From: Solirubrobacteraceae bacterium
GTDB lineage: Bacteria > Actinomycetota > Thermoleophilia > Solirubrobacterales > Solirubrobacteraceae
Length of the DNA stretch: 64,000 bases
Assembly (NCBI GenBank): GCA_017882455.1
Contig: JADGPL010000004.1
Span: 1-64,000 of the forward strand
Reading direction: 5' to 3'
The notes beneath the pieces were generated by a model. The model did no database searches and was not told where the DNA came from. It was given only the letters and a program-made list of their open reading frames with translations. This document shows, piece by piece, positions 16,239 to 25,269 of the stretch (position 1 is the first letter of the stretch; every line of letters starts with the position of its first letter). The translations under genes were made by a program, and so were the position numbers.

Positions 16239-16242
16239 TTGT
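16237..16242 (+). promoter_or_regulatory. -10 box for leaderless NADH dehydrogenase transcript
   Basis: TATTGT ends six bases before ATG 16249. No ribosome binding site is present. It overlaps the reverse-strand -10 box of the amidohydrolase gene. Confidence 0.5.
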
Positions 16243-16248
16243 GTCTCT

Positions 16249-17574
16249 ATGGCCTGTCAGGTCGTGATCGCGGGTGGCGGGTTTGCGGGTTTCTACGCAG
16301 CTCAGGCCCTCGAGCGCCTGCTGCCGGAGCAGAGCGCCCACGTGACCCTCGTCAACGAGGCCAACTTCCTGCTCTATACGCCCTTGCTCCCGGGCGCCGC
16401 CGGAGCCACGCTCGATCCGCGCCACGTGGTCGTGCCCCTGCGCTCGCAGCTGCGCCGCACCGACCTCGTGATCGGGCGGGTGACAGGGGCCGAGCCCACG
16501 CGCCGCACGCTCGGGGTGCTACGGATCGACGGTGAGCAGCTCGAGCTCGGCTACGACCAGCTGATCGTGGCACTCGGGTCGGTGTCCCGAACGCTTCCGA
16601 TTCCCGGCCTGGCCGAGCACGCCACCGGCCTGAAGTCGCTCTCAGATGCCACCGCGCTGCGCAACCAGGTGCTCAGCTGCCTCGACATCGCCGAGTCGAT
16701 CGAGGACCCCGCTCGTCGCAGCGAGTACCTCGGGTTCGTGTTCGTCGGTGCCGGATACGCCGGCGTGGAGGGCCTGGCCGAGCTCCAGGACTTCGCCGTG
16801 CAGGCGATCGAGCTGTATCCCCGCTGCCGGGCCCAGGGGATGCGCTGGGTCCTGGTGGAGGCCAAGGGCCGGATCATGCAGGAGGTTCCCGCGAGCCTCT
16901 CCGAGTTCGCCGAACGCGAGCTGCGCCGGCGCGGGATCGAGGTCCGCACCGAGACGACGCTGGCCGAGGTCAGCGCTCACGGCGCGAGGCTCTCCGTGGG
17001 CGAGGAGATCCCTGCGCGCACCGTCGTGTGGACCGCGGGCGTAAAGCCGAGTCCTGCGATCGCCAGGCTCGGTTTGCCGCTCGACGGCGCCGGCAGGATC
17101 GTGGTCGACGCCACCATGCGGGTCGTCGACCCGGCTGCGCCGTCACCCGCTGCGACCACTGCCGGTGCCCCGATCGCCCAGGTCTGGGCGATCGGAGATG
17201 GCGCAGCCGTTCCCGACGCCTCGCGGCCGGGCCAGGCGTGTCCGCCGACAGCGCAGCACGCGATCCGGCAGGGCCGGCTGGTGGCGCGCAACGTTGTGGC
17301 CACGCTGGGCGGGGAAGCTCCACGGCCGTTTCGCTACCGCACCAAGGGCGTCGTGGCGGAGCTCGGCCGCAACAAGGCCGTGGCGATCACCCTGGGCATT
17401 CGCTGGCGGGGCTTTCCGGCCTGGCTGATCGCGCGCACCTACCACCTGCTGCTGATGCCCGGCTTTGGACGCAGGCTGCGTCTGCTCGTCGACTGGAACG
17501 TCGCGCTGCTGTTCGGTCGGGACGCCTCCTCTCCCGGGCGCCTCGGCGCTCCCACGCCGTTGGAGCATGATTGA
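16249..17574 (+). CDS. type II NADH dehydrogenase-like FAD oxidoreductase
   Basis: A 441-residue member of the pyridine nucleotide-disulfide oxidoreductase family, closest to NDH-2, which passes electrons from NADH to quinone at the membrane without pumping protons. The FAD-binding loop GGGFAGFYAA is at the N-terminus; FLLYTPLLPGAAGATLDPRH is the typical NDH-2 stretch; the NADH-binding loop VGAGYAGVEGLAEL lies mid-protein; the second FAD motif VWAIGDGA follows near residue 317. A basic, aromatic C-terminal region (WLIARTYHLLLMPGFGRRL) probably anchors it to the membrane. It stands alone, divergent from the amidohydrolase. Confidence 0.85.
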   Translation: MACQVVIAGGGFAGFYAAQALERLLPEQSAHVTLVNEANFLLYTPLLPGAAGATLDPRHVVVPLRSQLRRTDLVIGRVTGAEPTRRTLGVLRIDGEQLELGYDQLIVALGSVSRTLPIPGLAEHATGLKSLSDATALRNQVLSCLDIAESIEDPARRSEYLGFVFVGAGYAGVEGLAELQDFAVQAIELYPRCRAQGMRWVLVEAKGRIMQEVPASLSEFAERELRRRGIEVRTETTLAEVSAHGARLSVGEEIPARTVVWTAGVKPSPAIARLGLPLDGAGRIVVDATMRVVDPAAPSPAATTAGAPIAQVWAIGDGAAVPDASRPGQACPPTAQHAIRQGRLVARNVVATLGGEAPRPFRYRTKGVVAELGRNKAVAITLGIRWRGFPAWLIARTYHLLLMPGFGRRLRLLVDWNVALLFGRDASSPGRLGAPTPLEHD

Positions 17575-17601
17575 GCTCGGCGCGCTGTCGCCCGACCGGC
17601 G

Positions 17602-17607
17602 TATCCT
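17602..17607 (+). promoter_or_regulatory. -10 box upstream of the YqeY-like gene
   Basis: TATCCT ends nine bases before ATG 17617, giving a leaderless or nearly leaderless transcript for the yqeY-phoH-ybeY-era operon. GGGTGGCGG between the two is G-rich but not a proper Shine-Dalgarno sequence. Confidence 0.45.
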
Positions 17608-17616
17608 GGGTGGCGG

Positions 17617-18048
17617 ATGGCGATACTCGAGCAGATAAAGACCGACCTGCATGGCGCCATGCGCGCTGGCGAACGTGACCGGGTTGGCGCGTTGCGGCTG
17701 GTGCTCTCCGAGCTGCAGAAGGCCGCCAAGGAGGGTGGCAGCGACGAGCTGGCGGTGTTGCGCCGCGAGCGCAAGCGCCGGATCGAGGCTGCCAGGGCCT
17801 ACCGCGAGGCGGGACGCGAGGATCTCGCGGGCGGGGAGGAGGCCGAGGGGGAGCTGATCGGCGGCTATCTCCCGGCAGAGCTCTCCGAGTCCGAGCTCGA
17901 GGCGATCGTGCGCCAGGCCGTCAGCGACAGCGGTGCCTCCTCCGCCAAGGACATGGGCACGGCGATGAAGCACGCTATGGCCGCCGTGGACGGTCGCGCG
18001 GACGGCAAGCGGGTCTCCGGGCTCGTGCGGGCCGCGTTGCAAGGATGA
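17617..18048 (+). CDS. GatB/YqeY domain protein
   Basis: A 143-residue all-helical YqeY protein (ERDRVGALRLVLSELQKAAK at the start, EGELIGGYLPAELSESELEA in the middle, KDMGTAMKHAMAAVDGRADG near the end). The domain is related to the tail of GatB, the tRNA-dependent amidotransferase, and is thought to touch tRNA; its role as a free protein is not settled. Its stop overlaps the ATG of phoH (ATGA), and it heads a run of translation and RNA-processing genes. Confidence 0.88.
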   Translation: MAILEQIKTDLHGAMRAGERDRVGALRLVLSELQKAAKEGGSDELAVLRRERKRRIEAARAYREAGREDLAGGEEAEGELIGGYLPAELSESELEAIVRQAVSDSGASSAKDMGTAMKHAMAAVDGRADGKRVSGLVRAALQG

Positions 18049-19052
18049 GGACACAGATAGAGCTCTCGAACGAAGTGGCCGCCGAGCTGGCGGGAAGCCA
18101 GGACGCCGTGCTGCGCGCGCTGGAGGCCCACCTCGATTGCAAGGTCTTCCTGCGCGGAAACCTTCTCACCTTCGACGGCGATGAGAGCGAGACGCACGCG
18201 GGCGAGCGGGTGGTGCGGGAGCTCTCTGACCTGATCGCACGGGGTCACCAGATCGGGCCCGGAACGATCTCGGCGGTGACGGGCGCGCTCGACGCGCACG
18301 AGTCCCCGGCGCGGGTGCTCGAGGACGTCGTCTGGAGCCACCGCGGGCTGCGCGTGGCGCCGAAGACCGTCAACCAGAAGCGCTACGTGGACTCCGTGCG
18401 CCAGAGCACCGTCACCTTCGGAGTCGGTCCTGCCGGCACCGGCAAGACCTTCCTGGCGGTGGCGATGGCGGCGGCAGCGCTCTCTCGTCACGAGGTCAAC
18501 CGCATCATCCTCACCCGTCCCGCGGTCGAGGCCGGCGAGCGTCTGGGCTTTCTTCCGGGCGATCTGATGGCCAAGGTGGACCCCTACCTGCGCCCGCTCT
18601 TCGATGCGCTGCACGACATGCTCGACCCCGAGAAGGTCTCTCAGCACATCGAGCGCGGCGTGATCGAGATCGCGCCCTTGGCTTTCATGCGGGGGCGCAC
18701 GCTCAACGACTCCTTCGTGATCCTCGACGAGGCGCAGAACACCACCCCTGAGCAGATGAAGATGTTCCTGACGCGCCTGGGCTTTGGCTCGAGGATGGTC
18801 GTCACCGGGGACATCACCCAGGTCGACCTACCCCGCGAGCAGCAGTCTGGCCTGATCGTGGTGGGGGACGTGCTCGAGCAGATCGAGGGGATCGAGTTCG
18901 TGCGCTTCGGCGGACAGGACGTCGTGCGCCACAAGCTCGTGCAGCGGATCGTGGAGGCCTACGACGCCCACACCCAGCGCGAGCACCCCGGTCGTTCAGA
19001 GGGCGGGGCGCCGGTCGGGGAGGGCGCACGTCCGGCCATTCGCAGTGCCTGA
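18045..19052 (+). CDS. PhoH-like ATPase
   Basis: A 335-residue PhoH-type ATPase. A short N-terminal KH-like region (about 1-110) is followed by a RecA/helicase-like domain with Walker [12 protein letters not shown], the family stretch [16 protein letters not shown] and Walker [12 protein letters not shown]. PhoH proteins are RNA-linked ATPases usually encoded beside ybeY. Here it overlaps the yqeY-like gene upstream and is six bases from ybeY. The last 30 residues are a Gly/Arg/Pro-rich tail without a known role. Confidence 0.9.
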   Translation: MRTQIELSNEVAAELAGSQDAVLRALEAHLDCKVFLRGNLLTFDGDESETHAGERVVRELSDLIARGHQIGPGTISAVTGALDAHESPARVLEDVVWSHRGLRVAPKTVNQKRYVDSVRQSTVTFGVGPAGTGKTFLAVAMAAAALSRHEVNRIILTRPAVEAGERLGFLPGDLMAKVDPYLRPLFDALHDMLDPEKVSQHIERGVIEIAPLAFMRGRTLNDSFVILDEAQNTTPEQMKMFLTRLGFGSRMVVTGDITQVDLPREQQSGLIVVGDVLEQIEGIEFVRFGGQDVVRHKLVQRIVEAYDAHTQREHPGRSEGGAPVGEGARPAIRSA

Positions 19053-19058
19053 GCCCCA

Positions 19059-19499
19059 ATGATCGAGGTCGAGGTGTTCGGCGCGGGTGCCCTGCCCGCT
19101 CCGCGGACTCAGGAGTTGGAGGATCTGTGTGCGGCCGTCGCGGCGCGCTTGGAGGTCGCTGACGGGCATGTGGCGATCGAGTTCGTCGATGCGCCGCGGA
19201 TCGCCGAGCTCAACCTCGCGCACCGCGGCAAATCCGAGCCCACCGACGTGCTGTCGTTTCCGATCGACGGCGTTGCGTCCTCGCCAGCCGGCGAAGCTCC
19301 ATCGCCCACGCCCAGGTCTGTGTCCGCCGGCGGAGTGCCAAGCGAGCTGGGCGACATCGTCATCTGCCCCGAGCACACCACCGATATTCGGGAGGCGGTC
19401 GTTCACGGGATGCTGCACCTGCTCGGCATGGACCACGAGACCGACGACGGCGAGATGCTGGCCCTCCAGTGCGAGCTGCTCGTGAGCGCTCGCCGGTGA
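19059..19499 (+). CDS. ybeY: endoribonuclease YbeY
   Basis: A 146-residue single-strand-specific endoribonuclease of 16S rRNA maturation and ribosome quality control. The zinc-binding motif HGMLHLLGMDH (HxxxHxxxxxH) is complete, and the upstream strand TDVLSFP is present. A loop of about 20 residues (SSPAGEAPSPTPRSVSAGG) is inserted between the conserved strands. It follows phoH by six bases and overlaps the GTG of era by four, the usual phoH-ybeY-era order. Confidence 0.92.
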   Translation: MIEVEVFGAGALPAPRTQELEDLCAAVAARLEVADGHVAIEFVDAPRIAELNLAHRGKSEPTDVLSFPIDGVASSPAGEAPSPTPRSVSAGGVPSELGDIVICPEHTTDIREAVVHGMLHLLGMDHETDDGEMLALQCELLVSARR

Positions 19500-20377
19500 G
19501 CCGCAGCGGCTTCGTGGCGCTCGCCGGGCGCCCCAACGTCGGCAAGTCGACCTTCGTCAACGCCGTGGTGGGCGAGAAGGTCGCAATCGTCTCCGACCGC
19601 CCCCAGACCACCAGGCGCGCGATTCGCGGGGTTCATCGAAGCGGCGATACCCAGATGGTCCTCGTCGACCTGCCCGGCGTGCAGCGCCCCCGCGACGCGC
19701 TCACCTCGCGGATGGCCCGGCGCGTCCAGCAGGAGCTGGAAGGCGCGGATGCCGCGCTGCTGATTCTCAACGGCGAGCAGGGTGTCGGCCCCGGCGACCG
19801 CTTCATCGCCAAAACGCTCGGCGAGGCGCGGCTCGATGTCGCGATCGCGGTCAACAAGGCGGATCGACTCTCTCGAGCAGCGCTCATCGCCGTGCTCGAG
19901 CAGGCCGCCGAGCTCGAGCTCGAGGGCGAGGTGTTTCCGATCTCGGCGCGCCGCGGATCGGGCGTGGCCGAGCTCGTGGCCCATCTCGCCTCGCTGATGC
20001 CCGAGGGCCCTTTCATGTTCGCTGCCGAGGCTTCATCCGATCAGCCTCGCGAGCAGCTGTTGGCGGAGCTGATCCGCGAGGCTGTCATCAGGCGCACCTT
20101 CCAAGAGGTGCCCCATGCGGTCGAGGTGGTGGTCGAAGAGGTTGACCTCGTGCGCGAGGGTCTCGCCAGGGTGAGGGCGCTGATCTGGGTGGAGAGCGAC
20201 TCGCAGAAGGGCATTCTGATCGGCGCGAGGGGACGGATGATCAAGGCGATCGGCACGGCCGCACGCCGCGAGCTGCAGCGCGAGCTCGACTGCCAGGTCC
20301 ATCTCGACCTCTCTGTGCGGGTGCGCCGCGACTGGCGCGGCGACGAGGGGCTGCTGGATCGGCTCGGCATCACCTAG
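19496..20377 (+). CDS. era: GTPase Era
   Basis: A 293-residue GTPase that binds the 3' end of 16S rRNA during 30S assembly. G1 is GRPNVGKS, the switch region is TTRRAIRG, G3 is DLPG, G4 is NKAD, and a C-terminal KH domain follows (GILIGARGRMIKAIG). GTG 19496 overlaps the ybeY stop and gives the family start SGFVALAGRPNVGKS; an earlier in-frame start at 19469 would lie inside ybeY and add nothing. The stop codon is part of a long palindrome (20375-20398). Confidence 0.94.
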   Translation: MSRSGFVALAGRPNVGKSTFVNAVVGEKVAIVSDRPQTTRRAIRGVHRSGDTQMVLVDLPGVQRPRDALTSRMARRVQQELEGADAALLILNGEQGVGPGDRFIAKTLGEARLDVAIAVNKADRLSRAALIAVLEQAAELELEGEVFPISARRGSGVAELVAHLASLMPEGPFMFAAEASSDQPREQLLAELIREAVIRRTFQEVPHAVEVVVEEVDLVREGLARVRALIWVESDSQKGILIGARGRMIKAIGTAARRELQRELDCQVHLDLSVRVRRDWRGDEGLLDRLGIT

Positions 20378-20398
20378 GTGGTTGGAACCAACCACCTA
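20375..20398. terminator. palindrome including the era stop codon; possible terminator
   Basis: TAGGTGGTTGG (20375-20385) pairs perfectly with CCAACCACCTA (20388-20398) around a central AA. The TAG is the era stop. A stem of this strength would end or stabilise the transcript, but no T-run follows. It could instead be an operator, for instance for the PadR-type regulator encoded 150 bp downstream. Confidence 0.45.
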
Positions 20399-20484
20399 GA
20401 CGCGCGCCTCTCGCAGGGTTCCGATAAACGCACGGGATCTACTGCCAGGAAGTTCCAGCCCATCTGATTCATTGCACCCTTGGG

Positions 20485-20501
20485 ATGCGTCCCATCCGCA
20501 T
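20485..20501. promoter_or_regulatory. inverted repeat upstream of the PadR gene
   Basis: ATGCG-N7-CGCAT lies 46 bp before the PadR start codon. PadR proteins often bind short inverted repeats of the ATGx-N-xCAT kind in their own promoters, so this is a candidate autoregulatory site. The arms are only five bases, so chance is possible. Confidence 0.3.
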
Positions 20502-20547
20502 TTGGGATACCTTCTTGGTTGAAGCGGCCTCGTGGGGAAGGGAATGC

Positions 20548-21168
20548 ATGTCGGCGAAGCACGCCATCTTGGGCCTCGTGATCGAGCGACCCGGCTACGG
20601 ATATCAGCTTGCCCAGCGCCTGGAGGAGCGCTTCGGTTCGTCTGCGTTCGCGCCTTCGGGCGTTTACTCGGCGCTCGATCAGCTGAGTCGCGACCAATAC
20701 GTTCGGGCCGCCGGCGAGATGGGAGCTGGGCCTGCCCGCCGCGCGGCGCCCCGCACCATCTATGAGGCCACCGAGGAGGGGATCGACCACTTCGAGACCT
20801 GGATGCTCGGCTCCTCTCCCACGCCACCCCTGCGTGACGAGCTGCACATGAAGATCGCGCTGTGCAGCCCCCGCAACGTGCCACGTCTGATCGACATGGT
20901 CTATGGGCAGGAACTCGCGTGCATGGGTCGCCTGCGCGACCTCAAGGAGCTCTCCGAACAGGAGGACGCCATCGATCCCCGGGAGTGGTCGAAACTCATG
21001 CGCGTGCTCGCGCGTGACGCCGAGATCGCTCTGTGGAGAGCGCGAATCGAGTGGCTGCAGAGCGCCAGGGAGATGCTGGAGGGTTTGGTGAACGACAAGC
21101 GGCGCTCGCCAGCCGATGGCGCGATGCTCGTGGGCGGCAGGCGGATGGGCCGGCTGCGGGCGCTCTGA
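20548..21168 (+). CDS. PadR-family transcriptional regulator
   Basis: A 206-residue regulator. The N-terminal PadR winged helix spans about 5-90 (AKHAILGLVIERPGYGYQLA, then PSGVYSALDQLSRDQYV and TIYEATEEG). The C-terminal helical domain of the Vir_act_alpha_C type provides the dimer interface. ATG 20548 follows GGGGAAGGGA; an upstream ATG at 20485 lacks such a site. Its stop overlaps the ATG of the first ABC ATPase gene, so it probably controls the transporter operon it heads, as PadR proteins often do for efflux systems. Confidence 0.88.
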   Translation: MSAKHAILGLVIERPGYGYQLAQRLEERFGSSAFAPSGVYSALDQLSRDQYVRAAGEMGAGPARRAAPRTIYEATEEGIDHFETWMLGSSPTPPLRDELHMKIALCSPRNVPRLIDMVYGQELACMGRLRDLKELSEQEDAIDPREWSKLMRVLARDAEIALWRARIEWLQSAREMLEGLVNDKRRSPADGAMLVGGRRMGRLRAL

Positions 21169-21902
21169 TGGAAGTGGCGCTGCTCTCTCTGCAGGGGGTC
21201 AGCAAGAGCTACTGGCGCGGTCCACACGAGCTGATGGTGCTCGCTGATCTCTCGCTCGAGGTTCACGCCGGCGAGCTCGTCGCGGTCTGGGGCAGGCGGG
21301 GCGCTGGCAAGACCACGCTGCTGAGGATCGCGGCCGGGTTGGAGACATTGGACGCGGGCGTGGTGCGCTTCGAAGGCGAGGATCTCGCAATGCTCTCCGA
21401 GCGCGCGCACGCTCGGCTGATGCGGGAGCGGGTGGGGTGGGTGGGCAGAGGGGGGCCGCGCAGCGAGCTCACGATGATCGACTACGTGGCGCTTCCACTG
21501 CTGATCGAGCACGGGCGCCGCCGCGCCCACGCTCGCGCCAGCGAAGCGCTCAGGCGCGTGGGAATGTCGGACTGCGCAGGTCAGCGATGGGGCGGTCTCT
21601 CCGATGGAGAGCGCGCGCTCGTCGGGATCGCGCACGGAATCGTGCGCAGGCCCCGGCTGATGCTCATCGACGATCCCACCGCCAACCTGGGGGTGATCGA
21701 GCGCGAGGAGGTCGTGCAGCTGCTGCGCGCGCTCGTGGAGGAGACGAGCCTCGCTGTGCTGATGACGGTTCCCGACATGCCGACCGCGATGCGCTCGCAA
21801 CAGCTGACGGCGTTGAGCGGAGGTCGCCTGCTCGTGCCTACCCCTGCTCCCGACCGCGGCGGGAACGTCATCGACTTTCCCGGAACCGAGCGGTCGGCAT
21901 AG
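21168..21902 (+). CDS. ABC transporter ATP-binding protein with degenerate catalytic motifs
   Basis: A 244-residue ABC ATPase of the LolD/MacB type. Walker A is intact (GRRGAGKTT, residues 42-50) and the signature reads LSDGERA. Three catalytic positions are altered: the Q-loop has R94 where Gln is expected (VGWVGR), the Walker B pair is D168-D169 instead of Asp-Glu (LIDDPTANLG, also without the D-loop Asp), and the H-loop His is V201 (LMTVPD). It may bind ATP without efficient hydrolysis. The next gene encodes a normal ATPase, so a heterodimer with one weak site is a fair guess. Start ATG 21168 overlaps the PadR stop. Confidence 0.85.
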   Translation: MEVALLSLQGVSKSYWRGPHELMVLADLSLEVHAGELVAVWGRRGAGKTTLLRIAAGLETLDAGVVRFEGEDLAMLSERAHARLMRERVGWVGRGGPRSELTMIDYVALPLLIEHGRRRAHARASEALRRVGMSDCAGQRWGGLSDGERALVGIAHGIVRRPRLMLIDDPTANLGVIEREEVVQLLRALVEETSLAVLMTVPDMPTAMRSQQLTALSGGRLLVPTPAPDRGGNVIDFPGTERSA

Positions 21903-21954
21903 ATGTCCGTGGGAGGCGCCGGCTCCGGTTCACGCGCCGATCTGCGGGGGCATA

Positions 21955-22662
21955 TTGCTCTCGCTGGTTGATCTCAGCAAGCGGTTTCCGGGCGCCTGTG
22001 GCGAGCCGGTCCGCGCCGTCGACGGCGTCTCGCTGTCGGTGGCGCCGGGCGAGCTGCTCGCGCTCTACGGGCCCAGCGGCTCGGGCAAGACCACCCTGAT
22101 GATGCTCATCGCGGCTCTGCTGCGCGCTGACAGCGGACAGGTGATCTTCGACGGTCGCGACATCTCCGCGCTCAGCGCGCGCCAGGCGGCGCGCTATCGC
22201 CTGCTGGAGCTCGGATTCGTACGCCAGTCGCCCAACCTGATCGCCGGCGCCGACGCGCTTGACAACGCCGCGTTGAAGCTGATGGCCGCGGACATCGGCG
22301 CCCGCGAGGCGCGCAGGCGGATCAGGCCACTGCTCGATCGGCTCGGGTTGCATGAGCGCGCGCTGCATCGCCCGGAGCAGCTCTCGACGGGCGAGCGCCA
22401 GCGGGTGATGATCGCCCGCGCCCTCTCCACCGACCCGAAGCTGGTTCTCGCCGATGAGCCCACAGGCTCATTGGACAGCCGGCGCAGCGGTGAGGTCCTC
22501 AGCCTCCTCTCGAGTCTCTGCAAGGACCGCGGGGTCGCAGTGGTGCTCGTGACCCACGATCCACAGGCTGCGGCTTACGCGGGCCGCGTGCACACCTTGA
22601 GAGACGGTCGGCTCGTCGATGACGGCGACGAGCGCGCGGCAGTTCCTGGCAATGCGGCGTGA
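21955..22662 (+). CDS. ABC transporter ATP-binding protein (canonical)
   Basis: A 235-residue LolD/MacB-type ABC ATPase with all motifs: Walker A GPSGSGKTT, Q-loop GFVRQ, signature LSTGERQRV, Walker B LVLADEPTGSLD and H-loop VTHD. The start is TTG 21955, four bases after GGGGG; no ATG or GTG in frame fits better. It lies between the degenerate ATPase and the large permease and presumably drives that permease together with its partner. The substrate is unknown; such systems extrude lipids, lipoproteins or peptides. Confidence 0.88.
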   Translation: MLSLVDLSKRFPGACGEPVRAVDGVSLSVAPGELLALYGPSGSGKTTLMMLIAALLRADSGQVIFDGRDISALSARQAARYRLLELGFVRQSPNLIAGADALDNAALKLMAADIGAREARRRIRPLLDRLGLHERALHRPEQLSTGERQRVMIARALSTDPKLVLADEPTGSLDSRRSGEVLSLLSSLCKDRGVAVVLVTHDPQAAAYAGRVHTLRDGRLVDDGDERAAVPGNAA

Positions 22663-22683
22663 GCTGCCGCAAGGGCGGCAGCT

Positions 22684-25203
22684 GTGAGGTTCTCGAGCAT
22701 CGCCCGGCTCTATCGAGTCCGGCTCCGCGCGCGGCTCGTGCAGGAGCTTTTTGCGGCGCTCGGCATCGCCATCGGCCTCGCGCTCCTGTTCTCCTCGCAG
22801 GTGTCCAGCACGAGCCTCAATGGCGCGGTAGCGGAGCTTACGAGCGGGATCGTGGGCCAGATGCGCTTTCAGATATCGGCACGCGACCCGCACGGCATCC
22901 CGGAATCGCTGATGCGTCAGGTGGGGGCGATCCCGGGCGTGCGGGCCACGGCGCCGATGCTCGAGCAGGGCGCCACGATCATCGGCTCAGGGCGCACACG
23001 CTCCGTCGACGTCGTGGGGATCAACCCGCAGCTCGCGCGCCTCGGCGGCAAGCTCGTGCGTGGCTTCGGCGTCTTTCGCCTGGCCAAGGTCGACGCCCTG
23101 ATGCTGCCCGCCTCGATCGCCCGCGCGGTGGGGGACTCCTCGCTGCAGAGCGTCAAGCTACGCATCGGCGCCGACATCGACACGGCGCTCGTGGTCCCCG
23201 ACCTGCTCGTGGGCGTATCGGACGGGCTCGCGAACAGCCCGGTCGCGATCGCCCCGCTCGCCTATGTCCAGGCGCTCAGCGGCATGAGCTCTCGCGTGAC
23301 CAGCATCTTCGTTCAATCGACTCCAGGCCGTGACCGGGAAGTCCTCGCCGCCCTCGAGCGTCTCGCCGCAGGCCGTCTCAACGTCAGGCCGGCGGCCTTC
23401 ACCGAGACCCTGTTCGATCGAGCCGCCGAGCCGACCAACCAGTCGACGGGCCTGTTCTCGGCGATCAGTGCCCTGGTCGGCTTTCTCTTCGCGTTCAACG
23501 CGCTGCTGCTCACGGTCCCACAGCGCAGACGGCTGATCGAGGACCTCAGGCTCGACGGCTACACGCGCAGGATGATCGTCGAGGTGCTGGCGTTCGACGC
23601 GCTCGTCCTCGGCGTGGTCGCCTCCGCCGCGGGACTGGCGCTGGGAGATCTCCTCTCGATCGCGTTGTTCGACTCGAACCCGGGATACCTCTCGTTCGCC
23701 TTTCCGATCGGGACCGAGCGGATCGTCACCTGGACGAGCGTGGCGCTGTGTGTAGGCGGAGGACCGCTCGCCGCCCTGGTCGGCGTTCTCGGCCCGTTGC
23801 GCGGAGCGATCTTCGCTCACCACGCGGAGTTCTTCGGCGCCTCGGCCCTCACGTCTGCCCGAGCGACCTCGTGGCTGCTGGGTGGCGTCTCGATCTGCCT
23901 CGTGGCTACCACGGCCATCCTCGCGCTCGCCCCCTCGGCTGCGATCACCGGGGTCGTGACCCTGACCCTGGCGCTACTGCTGGCGTTGCCCGTGCTGCTC
24001 GACGTGCTCACCCGCGTGTTCAATCGCCTGCAGGCTCTCGGCAGGGCGAGCTCCCCGTACCTGGCCGTGATGGAGATCCGCTCCGCGGCCAACCGCTCCC
24101 GTTCGATCGCGGTCGCCGCGACCGGCGCGATCGCTGTGTTCGGCAGCGTTGCCATCGAGACCGCGCATCGCGACCTCCAGGCCGGCTTGAACAAGGTCGC
24201 CCACGGGTTGAACGCGACGACCGACCTGTGGGTACTGCCGTCGGGGACCGCCAACGCGCTTGCCACGACGCCGTTCGGTGGGACGGACGCAGGCAGGATC
24301 GCGGCGCTTGCGGATGTGGCGAAGGTCGAGATCTACCGTGGTTCGTTCCTCGACGTCGGGGACCGTCGCGCCTGGGTGATCGCGCCGCCCCGTGACGTCG
24401 CCCACCCGATCCCGTCGGGTCAGCTGGTGGTGGGAGACATGCGGCTCGCAACCGAAAGGCTGCACGCCGGTGGCTGGATGGTCGTCTCGGCGGCGATCGC
24501 CGCCGCCCAGCACCTCCGCGTCGGCCAATCGTTCCTGTTGCCCTCGCCACGTTCGACCGTACTGCGCATAGCTGCGCTGGGCACCAATCTCGGCTGGCCG
24601 CCTGGCGCGATCATGCTCAACGCCGAGGACTATCGGCGGGCCTGGGGCAGCTCCGATCCCAGTGCGCTGGAGGTCGCCCTGCGGCCCGGCGTCTCAGACG
24701 CGGACGGGGCGCGGGCGGTTCGTGACGTCCTCGGCCCGCGCTCGGGTCTCGGAGTGCAGAGCGCAGCTCAGCGCGAGCAGGCGTTTCGCGCGACCGCCCG
24801 GCAGGGTTTGGCCCGTCTGAGCGAGATCTCAGCGCTGGTCCTGATAGCCGCGATCCTTGCGATGGCGGCCACGATGGGCGCGATGATCTGGCAGCGGCGC
24901 GGGCGGATCGCGGACATGAAGGTCGACGGCTTCAGCCGTGGCGTGCTCTGGCGGGCGCTCATGTGGGAGGGCGGGCTTCTGCTCGGCGCCGGATGCTCGC
25001 TGGGCGCGCTGTTCGGCCTCTACGGCCAGGTGCTCCTCAGCCGGGCGCTGTCGACCGTCACCGGGTTCCCCGTGGCGTACTCGCCGGGCTTCACGGTCGC
25101 GCTCGACAGCTTTGTGACGGTGACGGCCACGGCGATGCTGATAGTCGCGATTCCAGGAGGTATGGCGACGCGGGTGAGACCCGCGATCGCGCTCAGGGAC
25201 TGA
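22684..25203 (+). CDS. FtsX-like ABC transporter permease
   Basis: An 839-residue membrane protein with two FtsX/MacB-type repeats. One transmembrane segment lies near residues 22-38, followed by a large extracytoplasmic domain and a group of membrane segments around 255-425 (including SALVGFLFAFNALLLTV). A second extracytoplasmic domain runs to about residue 710 and the last membrane segments lie around 715-835. GTG 22684 follows AAGGGCGG. It has no visible peptidase or lipocalin domain. With the two ATPases it forms an export or mechanotransmission complex. Confidence 0.85.
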   Translation: MRFSSIARLYRVRLRARLVQELFAALGIAIGLALLFSSQVSSTSLNGAVAELTSGIVGQMRFQISARDPHGIPESLMRQVGAIPGVRATAPMLEQGATIIGSGRTRSVDVVGINPQLARLGGKLVRGFGVFRLAKVDALMLPASIARAVGDSSLQSVKLRIGADIDTALVVPDLLVGVSDGLANSPVAIAPLAYVQALSGMSSRVTSIFVQSTPGRDREVLAALERLAAGRLNVRPAAFTETLFDRAAEPTNQSTGLFSAISALVGFLFAFNALLLTVPQRRRLIEDLRLDGYTRRMIVEVLAFDALVLGVVASAAGLALGDLLSIALFDSNPGYLSFAFPIGTERIVTWTSVALCVGGGPLAALVGVLGPLRGAIFAHHAEFFGASALTSARATSWLLGGVSICLVATTAILALAPSAAITGVVTLTLALLLALPVLLDVLTRVFNRLQALGRASSPYLAVMEIRSAANRSRSIAVAATGAIAVFGSVAIETAHRDLQAGLNKVAHGLNATTDLWVLPSGTANALATTPFGGTDAGRIAALADVAKVEIYRGSFLDVGDRRAWVIAPPRDVAHPIPSGQLVVGDMRLATERLHAGGWMVVSAAIAAAQHLRVGQSFLLPSPRSTVLRIAALGTNLGWPPGAIMLNAEDYRRAWGSSDPSALEVALRPGVSDADGARAVRDVLGPRSGLGVQSAAQREQAFRATARQGLARLSEISALVLIAAILAMAATMGAMIWQRRGRIADMKVDGFSRGVLWRALMWEGGLLLGAGCSLGALFGLYGQVLLSRALSTVTGFPVAYSPGFTVALDSFVTVTATAMLIVAIPGGMATRVRPAIALRD

Positions 25204-25269
25204 CCGCCGCGCAGACTACCTTTCGGGAAGATTCCAATCCCCGGACTTCTCGAAAAGCTCTGCCTGGCA

